A stretch of 64,000 bases of DNA from an uncultured Lachnospiraceae bacterium. GTDB taxonomy: Bacteria; Bacillota; Clostridia; Lachnospirales; Lachnospiraceae. Positions 1 to 10,187 of this stretch are shown here, piece by piece. How positions within the stretch are numbered: position 1 is the first letter of the stretch; each line of letters starts with the position of its first letter. Both the position numbers and the translations under genes were made by a program. The stretch lies in the NCBI GenBank assembly GCA_947577185.1, contig CANPUE010000001.1, positions 62,001 through 126,000 of the forward strand, in the 5' to 3' direction. The notes beneath the pieces are model-generated. The model worked only from the letters and a program-made list of their open reading frames with translations, had not been told where the DNA came from and did no database searches.

Positions 1-81
1 TGAATATTCTATCATATGAATGATCACTTGGCAAGATTTATTTTATTTAAAACTGATCCCGGAAAGCTTACCGCTCAAAGC

Positions 82-1437
82 CTAAGACTGCAAAAGACGC
101 ACTACCTTGAGGGGTGTCCTGTAAGAAACATTGGAAATACGGATCCCCGTCTTAGGATTGCTGGCATGGATCACCTGGCCGCTTCCGATATAGATCGCCA
201 CATGATCAATGGTCTTTCCTTTTCCATAGAACACCAGATCGCCCGGCTGTGCTTCCGAAAGACTGATCTTCGTACCACAGTTTGCCTGCGCCCTGGAAGA
301 ATGCGGCAGGCTGACGCCGTATTTCTTAAAAATGCTCAGAACATATCCGGAACAGTCCGCTCCTTTTGTCAGGCTCGTTCCGCCCCACACATAAGGATTG
401 CCCAGAAATTCCTTTGCATACTGGCACAGCTCGACACGCACATCCGAAACACCCTGACCATACAGAAGTTCTGTCAGTGTGATCGCTGTCTCCAGCTGTG
501 CATCCACTTTCACATACTGCGCCGAAACAAATACTTCTTCGTCATCCAGAGAAACCCTGATCCAGTCACCTTCTGAGGCTACCACTTCCAGTTGCTCTCC
601 GTTTGGCACCATCGTGATTACTTCGGAATCCGTGTTGGCTTCCGCCCGGACTTTCAGGCTGTCCGTTGTTACCGTCGCAATCGTTGTTACCAGTTCTTCC
701 GCCCTGCGCTTTGCATGCAGGCCGGTCAGAAGATATTCACAGCTCACATAGCCTTCCACCTTACCCGATCTGATATGGGCCCATGTCCCGTCGGATGCAA
801 GGATCTCACACGCCGCATTTCTGGGAAGCTTGCCAACCAGCTTCGCGTCTTCTCCTGCTGATGCGCGGATATTGAGGTTGTTATCCACATTGGCGATCCC
901 CAGGTTCGTATAGCCCCAATTGGCATTCTGCGCGTCTTCATATGCTTTGGCGTAGACTTCACGGGGACTTCTCATCTCCACGACCGCAGCCGCGCCTACG
1001 GGATCCCCTAACGCCTCCCTGATATCGGACGCCTGCCCCTGCTCTTCCGGAGCAGCTTCTGTTTCTGCGGCATTCTCGTTCTCCCCGGATTCCGGATTGG
1101 ATTCTATGCCGGAACTGCTGCCAGTGATGTTTCTCGCATCGGCCACTTCATAACCGCCGCCGATCAGATCGGCCCCTGCGGAAAGTTCTCCCAGAAGAGA
1201 CTGTACCGTGTCTGTTTCCTGTATCTGCATCTCATCTGTCTGCGTTTCTTCTATTTGTGTTTCTTCTATCTGCGTTTTCTCTGTCTGTATCTCTTCCGTC
1301 CGCGCTTCTTCTGCCGCTTCGGCTTTTTCGTTTGTATCTGCTGCAGTCACATCGGTTGTATTTTCTACTGCAAAAATCTGTACCGGACGGCAAAGCATGA
1401 TCAGTGCCAGTACACAACATATGTTCTTTCGTTTCAT
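82..1437 (-). CDS. Secreted NlpC/P60 peptidoglycan endopeptidase with two SH3b domains
   Basis: A 451-residue exported cell-wall hydrolase, expected to cut the gamma-D-Glu-diaminoacid bond of peptide stems. Residues 1-23 are a signal peptide. Residues 40-80 are an acidic Glu/Thr/Gln-rich linker with a repeating IEETQ-like unit. Two bacterial SH3 domains follow at about 177-238 and 252-312, and the NlpC/P60 domain fills 335-451. The catalytic triad is readable as C362 (GADCSGYV), H412 (DHVAIYIG) and H424 (VIHAS). The start has a GGAAGG site about 9 bases upstream. It stands alone behind a consensus promoter at 1518-1546, so it is probably transcribed apart from the upstream Na/Pi gene. Family and export are secure; the biological role (cell separation or wall turnover) is inferred. 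Confidence 0.93.
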   Translation of the reverse strand: MKRKNICCVLALIMLCRPVQIFAVENTTDVTAADTNEKAEAAEEARTEEIQTEKTQIEETQIEETQTDEMQIQETDTVQSLLGELSAGADLIGGGYEVADARNITGSSSGIESNPESGENENAAETEAAPEEQGQASDIREALGDPVGAAAVVEMRSPREVYAKAYEDAQNANWGYTNLGIANVDNNLNIRASAGEDAKLVGKLPRNAACEILASDGTWAHIRSGKVEGYVSCEYLLTGLHAKRRAEELVTTIATVTTDSLKVRAEANTDSEVITMVPNGEQLEVVASEGDWIRVSLDDEEVFVSAQYVKVDAQLETAITLTELLYGQGVSDVRVELCQYAKEFLGNPYVWGGTSLTKGADCSGYVLSIFKKYGVSLPHSSRAQANCGTKISLSEAQPGDLVFYGKGKTIDHVAIYIGSGQVIHASNPKTGIRISNVSYRTPLKVVRLLQS

Positions 1438-1517
1438 GTCTCAAACCCTTCCAATCATTTCAAGTAAATGAATCAATTGTTACAAACTTGTTACATTTAT
1501 TACGAATTTGTTTTTTT

Positions 1518-1546
1518 ATTATAACAATTTTGTATGGGTCTGTCAA
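1518..1546 (-). promoter_or_regulatory. Sigma-A promoter of the NlpC/P60 gene
   Basis: On the minus strand TTGACA (1541-1546), a 17-base spacer and TATAAT (1518-1523) match the vegetative consensus exactly. It lies just beyond the stop codon of the Na/Pi cotransporter gene and gives a 5' leader of about 70 bases. Confidence 0.85.
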
Positions 1547-1558
1547 CGGGTTTCTTTT

Positions 1559-3190
1559 TTATGTATCCGCTCCCATTGTTGCAAATGCGATATTTGTCGC
1601 ATGGTCAGCGACTCGTTCCAGGCCGGAGATGATGTCTGAGAACAATACACCTGCCTCCGGGGTACATTCATTCTTCGTGAGTCTGTCAAGATGCTTATGC
1701 TGTAACTCCCGCTCTTTTTCATCGATCGCCTCTTCGAGATGATTGATGTCTTCTTCATGTTCGTCCGAACTCTTGACAAACATTTCCAGGGAGAAGCGCA
1801 GCAATGTATTGACCATATCCAACATCATGCCCAGTTCCGCCTGTGCATCTTTGCTGAAATCCACGCCTGTGTCTATCCTGTTCTTTGCGGCATCCGCTAT
1901 ATTTTCCGCATGGTCGCCGATCCGCTCGATATCATTGACGACATGGAACAATGCGCCGATGCTCTTTAAGTCCTCGATCGGCAGGGTGGTCTGATTGATC
2001 TTGACCAGATAATCCGAGATTGCATGACTCAGGAAATCTATATTTTCTTCCACCGTGTAGACTTCTTCGATCTCTTCCTCATCCAGCGTGATCAGCGCAT
2101 TCATGGCGCGGTTCAGATTCTCGCTGGCAAGAGATGCCATACGGTCTAATTCTTTGATCACCTCAACCATGGCTGTCGCCGGATTGAATACCACTTTCTC
2201 ACCGATGTACTTCAACTGGTGCAGATCTCTGTAGCCGATCTTTTTGTCATCACCGGGTACGAGCAGATACGTCAGCCTGACAATCGCACCGATAAACGGC
2301 GACATAATGACAACCTGGAACAGCTTTATGACGATATGAGCATACGCTACGACACGTCCTGCATCCTGATGCGCCGCCCGTGATATGAGTTCAACGACCT
2401 GATGAACGTTTACGATAAAGATAAGATATACGATCACGGTTCCAATCACGTTAAACAGCAAATGAATGGATGCCGCCCTTTTCGCATCTTTTTTACCCGT
2501 TAAAGAAGCAAGGAGCGCTGATGTGCAGGCACCGATATTACATCCGAGTATAATGAACATGCACATGTCCAGCCCAAGCAGACCCTGATTGGCCATGAGC
2601 ACCATGATACTGACCGTCACGGAAGAACTCTGTATGACCGCCGTCAGCACTGCACCGAGCAATACCCCCAGGATCGGTGTCTTCAAAGACGCAAACAGAT
2701 TCATGACTGCCGGAGAATCTTTCATGCCTGACATGGCACCCGACATGGTGCTGAGTCCCATAAACAAAATACCGAAACCGATAATGATCTCACCGAATTT
2801 CGTTATTTTCTGCTTTTTGCAGAACATTACCAGAATCACGCCCACGAGCAAAATGACCGGAGCGATCCTTTCTAATTTAAAGGAAACTAACAGGGAAGTC
2901 ACCGTCGTACCGATGTTGGCCCCGAAGATAACACCTGCAGCCTGATATAGATTCATCAGGCCGGAATTGACAAAGCTGACCACCATGACCGTACAGGCGG
3001 ATGATGATTGAATAATCGCAGTAAAAATGATGCCTACCAGAATCCCCATGAAACGATTGGTCGTTAACTGCTCTAAGATCTGTCGTAATTTGGCGCCGGC
3101 AACTTTCTCAATGCTCTCACTCATAACCCGCATGCCAAAAAGAAAAAGCCCCAGACCCCCGGCCATAGAAAGAACGATTTCCAGATTCAT
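1559..3190 (-). CDS. Na/Pi cotransporter family protein with C-terminal PhoU domain
   Basis: A 543-residue membrane protein of the NptA/YjbB family, expected to couple sodium and inorganic phosphate transport. The N-terminal half has the two inverted Na/Pi repeats with the family's glutamine-serine motif twice (IIQSSSACTV near residue 60 and VIQSSSVTVS near 190) among about eight hydrophobic segments. Residues from about 350 to the end are charged and helical and resemble PhoU, a usual fusion in this family. A good AGGAAGG ribosome site precedes the ATG. A TTGTCA/TAGAAT promoter at 3268-3296 suggests separate transcription. Direction of transport and substrate are inferred from the family only. 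Confidence 0.92.
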   Translation of the reverse strand: MNLEIVLSMAGGLGLFLFGMRVMSESIEKVAGAKLRQILEQLTTNRFMGILVGIIFTAIIQSSSACTVMVVSFVNSGLMNLYQAAGVIFGANIGTTVTSLLVSFKLERIAPVILLVGVILVMFCKKQKITKFGEIIIGFGILFMGLSTMSGAMSGMKDSPAVMNLFASLKTPILGVLLGAVLTAVIQSSSVTVSIMVLMANQGLLGLDMCMFIILGCNIGACTSALLASLTGKKDAKRAASIHLLFNVIGTVIVYLIFIVNVHQVVELISRAAHQDAGRVVAYAHIVIKLFQVVIMSPFIGAIVRLTYLLVPGDDKKIGYRDLHQLKYIGEKVVFNPATAMVEVIKELDRMASLASENLNRAMNALITLDEEEIEEVYTVEENIDFLSHAISDYLVKINQTTLPIEDLKSIGALFHVVNDIERIGDHAENIADAAKNRIDTGVDFSKDAQAELGMMLDMVNTLLRFSLEMFVKSSDEHEEDINHLEEAIDEKERELQHKHLDRLTKNECTPEAGVLFSDIISGLERVADHATNIAFATMGADT

Positions 3191-3267
3191 ATTTGTCCCT
3201 TATCCTTCCTTTGTACTTTCTCTAAGATACCTTCTCCTAAAGGACGCCTGTAAAGGCATCCTATTTC

Positions 3268-3296
3268 ATTCTAAGGGAAATCATATCCCATGACAA
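3268..3296 (-). promoter_or_regulatory. Promoter of the Na/Pi cotransporter gene
   Basis: TTGTCA (3291-3296), 17-base spacer, TAGAAT (3268-3273) on the minus strand. The leader then contains a GC-rich hairpin at 3241-3262 (AGGATGCC and GGCGTCCT arms) without a U tract, so it looks like an mRNA-leader structure rather than a terminator. Confidence 0.6.
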
Positions 3297-3337
3297 GTGC
3301 ATTTTTTGTCTCATGTACTGTTTCAAAACCTGTTATT

Positions 3338-4276
3338 TCATTTCCCGGTGTTTTTTGAACCGTTTTCATGAAAGCGTGCGCCTTCCGTGATATCTTTGTG
3401 CACCTGCGCTTTTAACGCATCCACGCTCTCAAAACGCATTTCAGGTCTTTTATTGGCCAGCAGTTCCACCACGACCTCCCTGCCGTAGACATCTTTGTCA
3501 AAATCATAAAGATAGGTCTCCACCCCCATTACCGGTATGTCGCTGACTGTCGGTTTATACCCGACATTAGAGATTCCCCGATAACATTTGCCGTCCAGCC
3601 ACAGATCAGAATAGTATACGCCATTGGGCGGCAGCAATTTCTCATCCGGCGGGAGCAGATTCACCGTCGGCATGCCGAGCCTGCGTCCAAGCTGCCTGCC
3701 ATGGGAAACCGTGCCGTTTATCTGATAAGGGGCTCCGAGCAAATCTGCGGCCTTCTCCATGTCACCCCCGGCAATGGTCCGCCTGATCAGAGTGGAACTC
3801 ACTTCCTCTCCTCCCACGCTCACTTTATCGATGATATTAACATGATAACCATACTCTTTTGCAAGATCCTGCAAAAGTGCGGCATTTCCCATACCCTTAT
3901 TTCCAAAAGACAGATCCGTCCCGGCGGCAATATACGACGCCCTGAGTTTCTCGACAAGATATTCTCTGACGAAACGTTCCGGCATTATCGAAGCCGTTTC
4001 TTTATTTAATGGAAACTCTATGAGCACATCGATTCCCATACGGGCAAAGGCGTTCCGTTTCTCCTCTTTCGTCATCAGCCCTTTCATCATGTTATCTCCA
4101 AAAAGAACTTCCGGCGGCGGGTCAAATGTGAAAATGACCGTCAAAAGCCTGTCTTTTTGTTCTGACAGTGTCTCTAACAGCCTGCGGTGCCCTAAATGTA
4201 TGCCGTCAAACTTACCGATGGCGGCCGCACTTTGGCGGGGCAGTACAAATTCCGTTGTATCCTGTATGATCTGCAT
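3338..4276 (-). CDS. ribF: Bifunctional riboflavin kinase / FAD synthetase
   Basis: A 312-residue cytoplasmic enzyme making FMN and then FAD from riboflavin. The N-terminal adenylyltransferase domain shows the nucleotide-binding motif AIGKFDGIHLGH at about residue 20. The C-terminal riboflavin kinase domain shows GRQLGRRLGMPTVNL at about residue 195. The length is normal for the family. It is the last gene of the rimP-nusA-infB-rbfA-nrnA-truB-ribF run and starts 27 bases after truB ends. No clear intrinsic terminator was seen after its stop. Confidence 0.96.
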   Translation of the reverse strand: MQIIQDTTEFVLPRQSAAAIGKFDGIHLGHRRLLETLSEQKDRLLTVIFTFDPPPEVLFGDNMMKGLMTKEEKRNAFARMGIDVLIEFPLNKETASIMPERFVREYLVEKLRASYIAAGTDLSFGNKGMGNAALLQDLAKEYGYHVNIIDKVSVGGEEVSSTLIRRTIAGGDMEKAADLLGAPYQINGTVSHGRQLGRRLGMPTVNLLPPDEKLLPPNGVYYSDLWLDGKCYRGISNVGYKPTVSDIPVMGVETYLYDFDKDVYGREVVVELLANKRPEMRFESVDALKAQVHKDITEGARFHENGSKNTGK

Positions 4277-4303
4277 CGTGACTCGTAACGTTCCTTTCTG
4301 AAT

Positions 4304-5269
4304 TTATGATCCTGCCTGCGTCTTCTCCGGCAGAAACATCTTTACCGGACACAGGGCATCCGCCGTTCTTTCATAGCGGTAGATCCCATAAAAAGTTCCT
4401 TTCCCGTCAAAAACACGGACTTCTTCGCCGTCTTCCGGTCTGTCTTTTGCGTTTTCGTCCGGCAGTATGCCTGCGGCTGACGGTTCGGCCTGTATGCTGA
4501 TCATACTGGCGGCAAGCCTGTTTCCGTTTTGCAACAGTCTGTAAAAAGGTTCTTTGACAGTAATATCCCGTCTGTCCGAAAAAAGATCCTGAACCGGTAT
4601 CACGTAATCATCCAGTCTGCCGTTTTTTACCAGTTCCTCCACTTTTGACAATGTGAGCGCTTCTTCAATTGAAAATGCTCCGACTTTTGTCCTTTTTAAA
4701 GACTGCATGATACCGCCGCATCCGGCTTTTTTCCCAATGTCATCACACAGGGTTCTTATGTAAGTGCCCTTAGAGCACACGACTCTCATGCGCACAAGCG
4801 GCAGATCCATCTCTTGTATCTCGATTTCTCTGATCTGAACGGTCCGCGCTTTGCGCTCCACCTCTTTTCCCTGCCTTGCAAGTTCATAGAGTTTCTTTCC
4901 ATTGATCTTTAAGGCGGAATACATGGGCGGTATCTGCTCGTAATTTCCCACAAAAGACGCTATGATTTTCCCGGTCTGTTCCGGCGTGACCGTGACTTCC
5001 TTTCTGGATAAGATCTGTCCTGAACTGTCCTGTGTATCGCTCGTCACACCGAGAAGAAGCTCTGCAACATACTCTTTTTCTCTTTCATGAAGCATATCAC
5101 AAAGCTTTGTTCCCACTCCCAGACATACCGGCAGCACACCTTCCGCATCAGGATCCAATGTCCCCGTATGCCCTATTTTTTTTTGTTTCAGGATACCGCG
5201 CAGTCTCGCTATCACATCGTGCGACGTGTATCCTCCTTCTTTATAGATGTTCATTACCCCATGATACAT
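4304..5269 (-). CDS. truB: tRNA pseudouridine(55) synthase
   Basis: A 321-residue TruB that converts U55 of tRNA T-loops to pseudouridine. The catalytic aspartate lies in GHTGTLDPDAEGVLPVCLG near residue 40. A C-terminal extension of about 60 residues may be a PUA-like domain (residues DRPEDGEEVRVFDGKGTFYG). An in-frame ATG at 5281 also exists, but it touches the GGAAGG site directly; the ATG at 5269 has better spacing and leaves truB nearly abutting the nrnA stop. Translational coupling with nrnA is likely. Confidence 0.95.
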   Translation of the reverse strand: MYHGVMNIYKEGGYTSHDVIARLRGILKQKKIGHTGTLDPDAEGVLPVCLGVGTKLCDMLHEREKEYVAELLLGVTSDTQDSSGQILSRKEVTVTPEQTGKIIASFVGNYEQIPPMYSALKINGKKLYELARQGKEVERKARTVQIREIEIQEMDLPLVRMRVVCSKGTYIRTLCDDIGKKAGCGGIMQSLKRTKVGAFSIEEALTLSKVEELVKNGRLDDYVIPVQDLFSDRRDITVKEPFYRLLQNGNRLAASMISIQAEPSAAGILPDENAKDRPEDGEEVRVFDGKGTFYGIYRYERTADALCPVKMFLPEKTQAGS

Positions 5270-5270
5270 C

Positions 5271-6239
5271 TCATCGTACATCCCTTCCGTCTTCTTTCTT
5301 CAGCTGCTCTGCGATATGTAAAGAAAGATTATTGATCGCATCATGATAAGTGCCATTCATATAGCATCCCGCCGCTCTTACGTGTCCGCCGCCTCCAAAC
5401 TGCACGGCTATGGCCGCCACATCTACCTTACCGTTGGAGCGCATGCTCACTTTATACTCCATCGATCCGGTCTCATACATGAAAATGGCACATTCCACGC
5501 CTTTCACGATCCGCAGCTGATTCACAATCCCATCTAAATCATGCGGCCTGGCCTGATAGAAATCCATCGTCTTTCTGTCAATCATACTGACAATGCATCT
5601 GCCGTCCAGAAAACGAATGCTCTCCAAAATGGCCCTTCCCATGATCTGGCTCTGGATGTAGTTTTTCTCATAAAAAGTCTCGTCTATGATCTTTGGGAAA
5701 TCAAAGCCGAATGAGATCAGCTTCGCCGCGATCTGCAGCGTTCTGGGCGATGTATTGGAGTATTTGAAAACACCCGTATCATGAATGATCCCGATATAGA
5801 GCGCTTTCGCTGCCTCTTCATCAATCTGTTCTTCCTCCATCAGATCGTAGAGCAGTTCACAGGTGGAACTGCGCTGCGGTTCGATCACCCAGACATCGCC
5901 GCTGCCCGGATTGCTGATATGATGGTCAATATTAATCCTCTTTCCGGCATTTTCATACAATGCGTAAAAATCACCCAATCGTTCCGCATTGCAGTCTAAC
6001 GCCACAAAGACATCGTATTTCATCTCTTTCCTGCATTCGGACCGGATCTGCTCAATCTCTTTGATGCATCCGAAAATATCAGCCGGTTTCTCCAGATAAA
6101 CATCAATCTGCGCTTCCGGCAGCGCCTTTTTCAGATACAGATACAATCCCATAACAGATCCGATACAGTCTCCGTCCGGTCTGACATGCCCGCTGATTCC
6201 GATTGTCTTTGCATCCCTTACTTCTTCAATTATTTTCAT
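5271..6239 (-). CDS. nrnA: DHH-family oligoribonuclease / pAp phosphatase
   Basis: A 322-residue DHH/DHHA1 phosphoesterase of the NrnA type, which degrades nano-RNAs and dephosphorylates 3',5'-bisphosphonucleotides. Metal-binding motifs are seen as GHVRPDGDCIGS near residue 20 and NIDHHISN near 130. The DHHA1 glycine motif GGGGHVRAAG is near 290. It sits between rbfA and truB, the standard order in Firmicutes. Confidence 0.94.
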   Translation of the reverse strand: MKIIEEVRDAKTIGISGHVRPDGDCIGSVMGLYLYLKKALPEAQIDVYLEKPADIFGCIKEIEQIRSECRKEMKYDVFVALDCNAERLGDFYALYENAGKRINIDHHISNPGSGDVWVIEPQRSSTCELLYDLMEEEQIDEEAAKALYIGIIHDTGVFKYSNTSPRTLQIAAKLISFGFDFPKIIDETFYEKNYIQSQIMGRAILESIRFLDGRCIVSMIDRKTMDFYQARPHDLDGIVNQLRIVKGVECAIFMYETGSMEYKVSMRSNGKVDVAAIAVQFGGGGHVRAAGCYMNGTYHDAINNLSLHIAEQLKKEDGRDVR

Positions 6240-6284
6240 TTACCCTGCATTCCCCTTTCCAGTCTCCTGAAAATATTGCTTCCT

Positions 6285-6647
6285 TTATTGCATTTCCTGT
6301 CTGTTTACATCATCGATCAATTTCGACATGTTAACACCGTACGCAATCGACTGGTCCATGATGAAACGCAGCTGCGGCGTGTTGCGCAGATTGATCCTGT
6401 GCGCCAGCTGGCTGCGGATAAATCCTTCCGCACTGTTGAGTCCGGCAAGTGTATCTGCCTGAACCTGCTCATCGCCGAGCACACTGATCCATACTTTACA
6501 GGATTTTAAATCGGGCGCCACTTCCACTGCAACGACCGACGTCACCTCTCCGATCCGGGGATCTTTTAATTCTCCCCGGATGATCTCTGCCAGCACACGC
6601 TGCACTTCCCCATTGATACGGGTATTTTTTATACTGTTCTTACGCAT
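6285..6647 (-). CDS. rbfA: 30S ribosome-binding factor A
   Basis: A 120-residue RbfA, a KH-fold factor for late 16S rRNA processing and 30S maturation. It begins RKNSIKNTRINGEVQRVLAE and carries the conserved RIGEVTSVVAVEVAPDLKSC-type segment around residues 35-55. It directly follows infB with a 26-base gap, the usual order. Confidence 0.95.
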   Translation of the reverse strand: MRKNSIKNTRINGEVQRVLAEIIRGELKDPRIGEVTSVVAVEVAPDLKSCKVWISVLGDEQVQADTLAGLNSAEGFIRSQLAHRINLRNTPQLRFIMDQSIAYGVNMSKLIDDVNRQEMQ

Positions 6648-6673
6648 ACAACCTCAAACCTTTCCGGCCGTTT

Positions 6674-9556
6674 TTATGTCCTTGGCACCTCGACCATAAT
6701 ATAGGCCTCCACGATATCAAGTTCCTGCATTTTGTCAAATCCTTCAAATACAAGACCACATTCAAAACCGGCCCTGACTTCCTTCACGTCGTCCTTAAAT
6801 CTCTTTAAGGAAGCCAACGCGCCTTCATAAATCTGTTCGCCTTCTCTTGTAATGCGGATCTTGCAGCCTCTCTGGAACTCTCCGTCAAGCACATACGAAC
6901 CTGCGATATTTCCGATCGCGGAAGCCTTGAAGATCTGACGGACTTCTGCATGACCGATCACTTTTTCTTCAAATACAGGATCCAGCATACCCTTCATGGC
7001 TGCCTCGATGTCCTCAATTGCCTGATAAATGACTTTATAAAGTCTGACATCCACACCTTCCCGCTCTGCAACTGTCTTCGCCGTTGCGTCCGGTCTGACG
7101 TTAAAGCCGATTATGATCGCTGCCGATGCCGACGCCAGTGACACGTCAGATTCATTGATCGCACCGACGCCGCCATGAATACATTTCACTACGACTTCCT
7201 CATTGGAAAGTTTCATCAGGCTCTGCTTTAATGCCTCCACACTGCCCTGTACATCCGCTTTTACAATCAGGTTCAGTTCTTTCAGATTACCCTCTTTGAT
7301 CTGGCTGAACAGATCATCAAGAGACATTCTTGACTTAGTATCTGCAAGCATTTCCTCTTTATGCTGTGTCATATAAGTATCTGCATAAGATTTTGCGGAT
7401 TTGTCATTCTCATGAACGATAAATACCTCGCCTGCGCTGGGCACATCGGAAAGTCCCAGGATCTCGACAGGCATGGATGGTGCTGCTTCTTTCACCCTTC
7501 TGCCCTTATCATCTATCATCGCTCTGACTTTGCCATGACTTGCTCCCGCGGAGATAAAGTCTCCGATATGCAGCGTACCCTTCTGAACGAGCACAGTTGC
7601 CACGGGGCCGCGTCCTTTATCCAGTTCCGCCTCGATGACAATTCCCCTTGCCCTTCTGTTGGGGTTGGCCTTCAGTTCCATGATCTCTGCCGTCAGAAGG
7701 ATCGTTTCGAGCAATGTCTCAATCCCTTCGCCTGATTTTGCAGAAACCGGTACAAATTCCGTTGAACCGCCCCAATCTACCGGGATCAGCTCATATTCGG
7801 TCATTTCCTGTTTTACTCTGTCAATGTTGGCGTTTGGTTTGTCAACCTTGTTAACCGCGACAATGATCTCGATCCCTGCCGCTTTTGCATGGTTGATGGC
7901 CTCTACCGTCTGGGGCATCACGCCGTCATCCGCCGCTACCACCAAAACCGCGATATCGGTGGAGTTTGCACCGCGCATACGCATCGCGGTAAACGCCTCA
8001 TGCCCCGGTGTATCCAGGAACGTAATCTTCTGGTCTTTGACATGAACCGTATAAGCGCCGATCGCCTGCGTGATACCGCCCGCCTCTTTGTCGGTGACAT
8101 TTGTTTTTCGAATGGCATCCAAAAGAGAAGTCTTTCCGTGGTCTACATGCCCCATAACACAGATGACCGGCGGTCTCGCCGTCATCTTGCTCTCATCTTC
8201 CTCTTCCTCTTTCAGAAGTTCTTCGATCACATCCACTTTGACTTCCCGCTCGCAGATGATCTCGTAATCGATTGCAATGTTCTCGGCATCCTCGAAAGTG
8301 ATCTCCGAATTAACCGTCACAATCTGCCCCTGCAGGAACAGTTTCTTAATAATGGCGGACGGCTGGATCTTCATCTTATCTGCAAGTTCCTTGATCGTAA
8401 GGGAATCAGCCACTGTGATCACCTTGATCTGCTCTTCCGCAACGGTCTCCACTTTCTTCTCAGGTTTGATAAAGCGGCCCGCCTTGCTGCGGCTCTTTCC
8501 GTTCACATCATCCTCTTCGTAAATCAGATCTTTCTTAGAGCGTTTATCCTTCTCCTGACTAAGCCTGCGCTTTTCTTCATCCCTGTGCTTCTCAGCATCC
8601 TTGACGGGACTCTCCGGCACAAAGTCTTTGTTGTTTCCACCCTTTTTAAATCGATTGTCCTGCCCGCCATTTCCCCTCTGAGGGCGTTCACTATTGTTAA
8701 AGTTCCGGCCGCTGCCGCCAGAAGCCTGCGCATTGCGGCTGCCGCCCTGATGGTTGTTATAATTCGGACGGTTTTGCCCCTCAGATCTTCTGTTGTCGTT
8801 CGAAACCGGTTTTCTTTCCTGGCTGTCTGTTCTGTTCTGGACATTGACTCTTTCCCTGTTTTCCTGTCTCTCTCTGTTTTCCTGTCTTTCCCTGTTTTCC
8901 TGTCTCTCTTTGTTTTCCTGTCTCTCTCTGCTCTCCAGTCTCTCCTGCTTCTCCTGTCTGAGCTTCTCCAGCCGACGCGCCTGCTGCTGTTTCTGCCGTA
9001 CTTCATAAGGCTCCGCCGTTACCGGGATCGGTTTCTGCGTCGGCCTGATGATCTTGTGCGGCGCCTGCTGTGTCTGAGCAGGACGGTTATTATTATTGCC
9101 CGAAGGCCTTCTGTCGCGGCCGCCGTTCCCCTGTCCCTGTCCCTGACCCTGACCCTGCGCCGGTCTGTTACCGGACATCTTGGAGTTATGCGGATTGCTT
9201 ACAAAAATAATCTTTTTCTTTTTCCTTTCAGGCGGCGCCTGTTTGCCTTCCGCCTCTGCTTTCTTTTTCTCTGGTGGAGTCTGTTTTATCTCCGGTACAT
9301 CCTGCTTCTCCTTTGGCATGCTTTTCCCCTCTTTGACCGCTGTATTTTCTTCCATCCGCGGTTTCTCTTTTTCCGCTTCTGTTGGTTTTTCTGCATTGCT
9401 CTTTGCAAACTGCTTTCTTGTCAGCGCGATCCCGTCCTCTTCTACCGAACTCTGTGCCGCCTTCACTTCATAGCCTTTTCCCTGCAAAAAAGCAATGATT
9501 TCCTTGCTCTGTCTGTCTAACTCTTTTGCAAGCTCATATATCTTCATTTTTGCCAT
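6674..9556 (-). CDS. infB: Translation initiation factor IF-2
   Basis: A 960-residue IF-2, the GTPase that positions initiator tRNA on the ribosome. The N-terminal IF2N helix starts [14 protein letters not shown] long charged low-complexity arm follows (about 60-370), including a glycine/glutamine stretch and a tandem seven-residue arginine/glutamate-rich repeat. The G domain shows [14 protein letters not shown] near residue 470, DTPGHEAF and NKVDKPNA. Domains II and C2 complete it. The ATG at 9556 is preferred over a GTG at 9562 because GGAGG lies 8 bases ahead. It overlaps the end of the L7Ae-like gene by 23 bases. Confidence 0.97.
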   Translation of the reverse strand: MAKMKIYELAKELDRQSKEIIAFLQGKGYEVKAAQSSVEEDGIALTRKQFAKSNAEKPTEAEKEKPRMEENTAVKEGKSMPKEKQDVPEIKQTPPEKKKAEAEGKQAPPERKKKKIIFVSNPHNSKMSGNRPAQGQGQGQGQGNGGRDRRPSGNNNNRPAQTQQAPHKIIRPTQKPIPVTAEPYEVRQKQQQARRLEKLRQEKQERLESRERQENKERQENRERQENRERQENRERVNVQNRTDSQERKPVSNDNRRSEGQNRPNYNNHQGGSRNAQASGGSGRNFNNSERPQRGNGGQDNRFKKGGNNKDFVPESPVKDAEKHRDEEKRRLSQEKDKRSKKDLIYEEDDVNGKSRSKAGRFIKPEKKVETVAEEQIKVITVADSLTIKELADKMKIQPSAIIKKLFLQGQIVTVNSEITFEDAENIAIDYEIICEREVKVDVIEELLKEEEEDESKMTARPPVICVMGHVDHGKTSLLDAIRKTNVTDKEAGGITQAIGAYTVHVKDQKITFLDTPGHEAFTAMRMRGANSTDIAVLVVAADDGVMPQTVEAINHAKAAGIEIIVAVNKVDKPNANIDRVKQEMTEYELIPVDWGGSTEFVPVSAKSGEGIETLLETILLTAEIMELKANPNRRARGIVIEAELDKGRGPVATVLVQKGTLHIGDFISAGASHGKVRAMIDDKGRRVKEAAPSMPVEILGLSDVPSAGEVFIVHENDKSAKSYADTYMTQHKEEMLADTKSRMSLDDLFSQIKEGNLKELNLIVKADVQGSVEALKQSLMKLSNEEVVVKCIHGGVGAINESDVSLASASAAIIIGFNVRPDATAKTVAEREGVDVRLYKVIYQAIEDIEAAMKGMLDPVFEEKVIGHAEVRQIFKASAIGNIAGSYVLDGEFQRGCKIRITREGEQIYEGALASLKRFKDDVKEVRAGFECGLVFEGFDKMQELDIVEAYIMVEVPRT
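8840..8945. repeat. Tandem 21-bp repeat inside infB
   Basis: About five copies of a 21-bp unit encode a seven-residue RQENRER-type repeat in the disordered arm of IF-2. It keeps reading frame and is coding, not intergenic. The nearby 9128-9160 segment holds a second, six-base repeat encoding alternating Gln and Gly. Confidence 0.8.
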
Positions 9557-9902
9557 GCTCACTACCTCCGTCTAATAGTTGAATCTCCAAATGTTTCCGT
9601 ATCGAATCTGCGAAACCCGAATCGGTAAGCGCTACGGATGTTCTGTCTTCCTTCCCCATAGAATGGCCGATTTCTGTTTTCCCGCCGAACAAACAGAACG
9701 GACACTCATAAAACTCACACATATTCTGAAACTTTTTCTTTGTGTTATCAGAAGCATCCTCCGCTACCATGACAAGAAATGCTTTTCCTGATTTTACGGC
9801 GTTCTCCGTTGCAAATCCCCCGCTGACAACATTTCTGGAACGGGATGCAAGACCGAGCAGGGATAACACTTTCTTTTTTGCCGCTTCCTTATCCATGCAC
9901 AT
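9534..9902 (-). CDS. ylxQ: L7Ae/L30e-family ribosomal-like protein (YlxQ type)
   Basis: A 122-residue RNA-binding protein of the L7Ae/L30e/Gadd45 fold. It starts [20 protein letters not shown] and keeps the [15 protein letters not shown] motif and a [18 protein letters not shown] segment typical of YlxQ. The longest open frame extends upstream into ylxR without family similarity, so the ATG at 9902 (or 9896) overlapping the ylxR stop is chosen. The position between ylxR and infB is the standard one. Confidence 0.9.
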   Translation of the reverse strand: MCMDKEAAKKKVLSLLGLASRSRNVVSGGFATENAVKSGKAFLVMVAEDASDNTKKKFQNMCEFYECPFCLFGGKTEIGHSMGKEDRTSVALTDSGFADSIRKHLEIQLLDGGSEHGKNEDI

Positions 9903-10161
9903 TCTGCTCAAACTCCCTCTCCATCGTTTCGTATACCTCATCCGGAATGCTCATCTTAAAAGCCCGCTCCAGCCCTCTATTCTTTCTTGCTCCGGCAAGA
10001 CACTCCTTTGTCATACAAAGATATGCTCCTCTGCCGTTTTTCCTTCCGGTCGTATCTAATACTATGAGTCCTTCGGCTGTTTTTAACACTCTCATCATTT
10101 CCTTTTTACTTTTCATCTCCCTGCAGCCCACACATTGTCTCATAGGAATTTTTTTTGCCAT
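9889..10161 (-). CDS. rnpM: YlxR/RnpM RNA-binding protein
   Basis: A 90-residue YlxR-family protein; family members bind RNase P RNA in other Firmicutes. The family signature is visible: PMRQCVGCREMKSKKEMMRV near the start, then GRKNGRGAYLC and a conserved cysteine (KECLAGARK). It sits 26 bases after nusA and overlaps the start of the ylxQ gene, consistent with translational coupling. Confidence 0.93.
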   Translation of the reverse strand: MAKKIPMRQCVGCREMKSKKEMMRVLKTAEGLIVLDTTGRKNGRGAYLCMTKECLAGARKNRGLERAFKMSIPDEVYETMEREFEQNVHG

Positions 10162-10187
10162 TGAAGTCCGCCCTCTCTGTTTTTTAT

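Noticed and set aside
3241..3262. A terminator in the Na/Pi leader
   Set aside because: The hairpin is good but no U tract follows; it is noted only as a leader structure.
8840..8945. Regular short repeats that could suggest a CRISPR array
   Set aside because: They are contiguous in-frame 21-bp units inside infB with no unique spacers.
7889..9520. A 543-codon plus-strand open frame opposite infB
   Set aside because: It is the antisense of a highly conserved infB, has a biased Leu/Phe/Arg composition and no ribosome site or family motifs.
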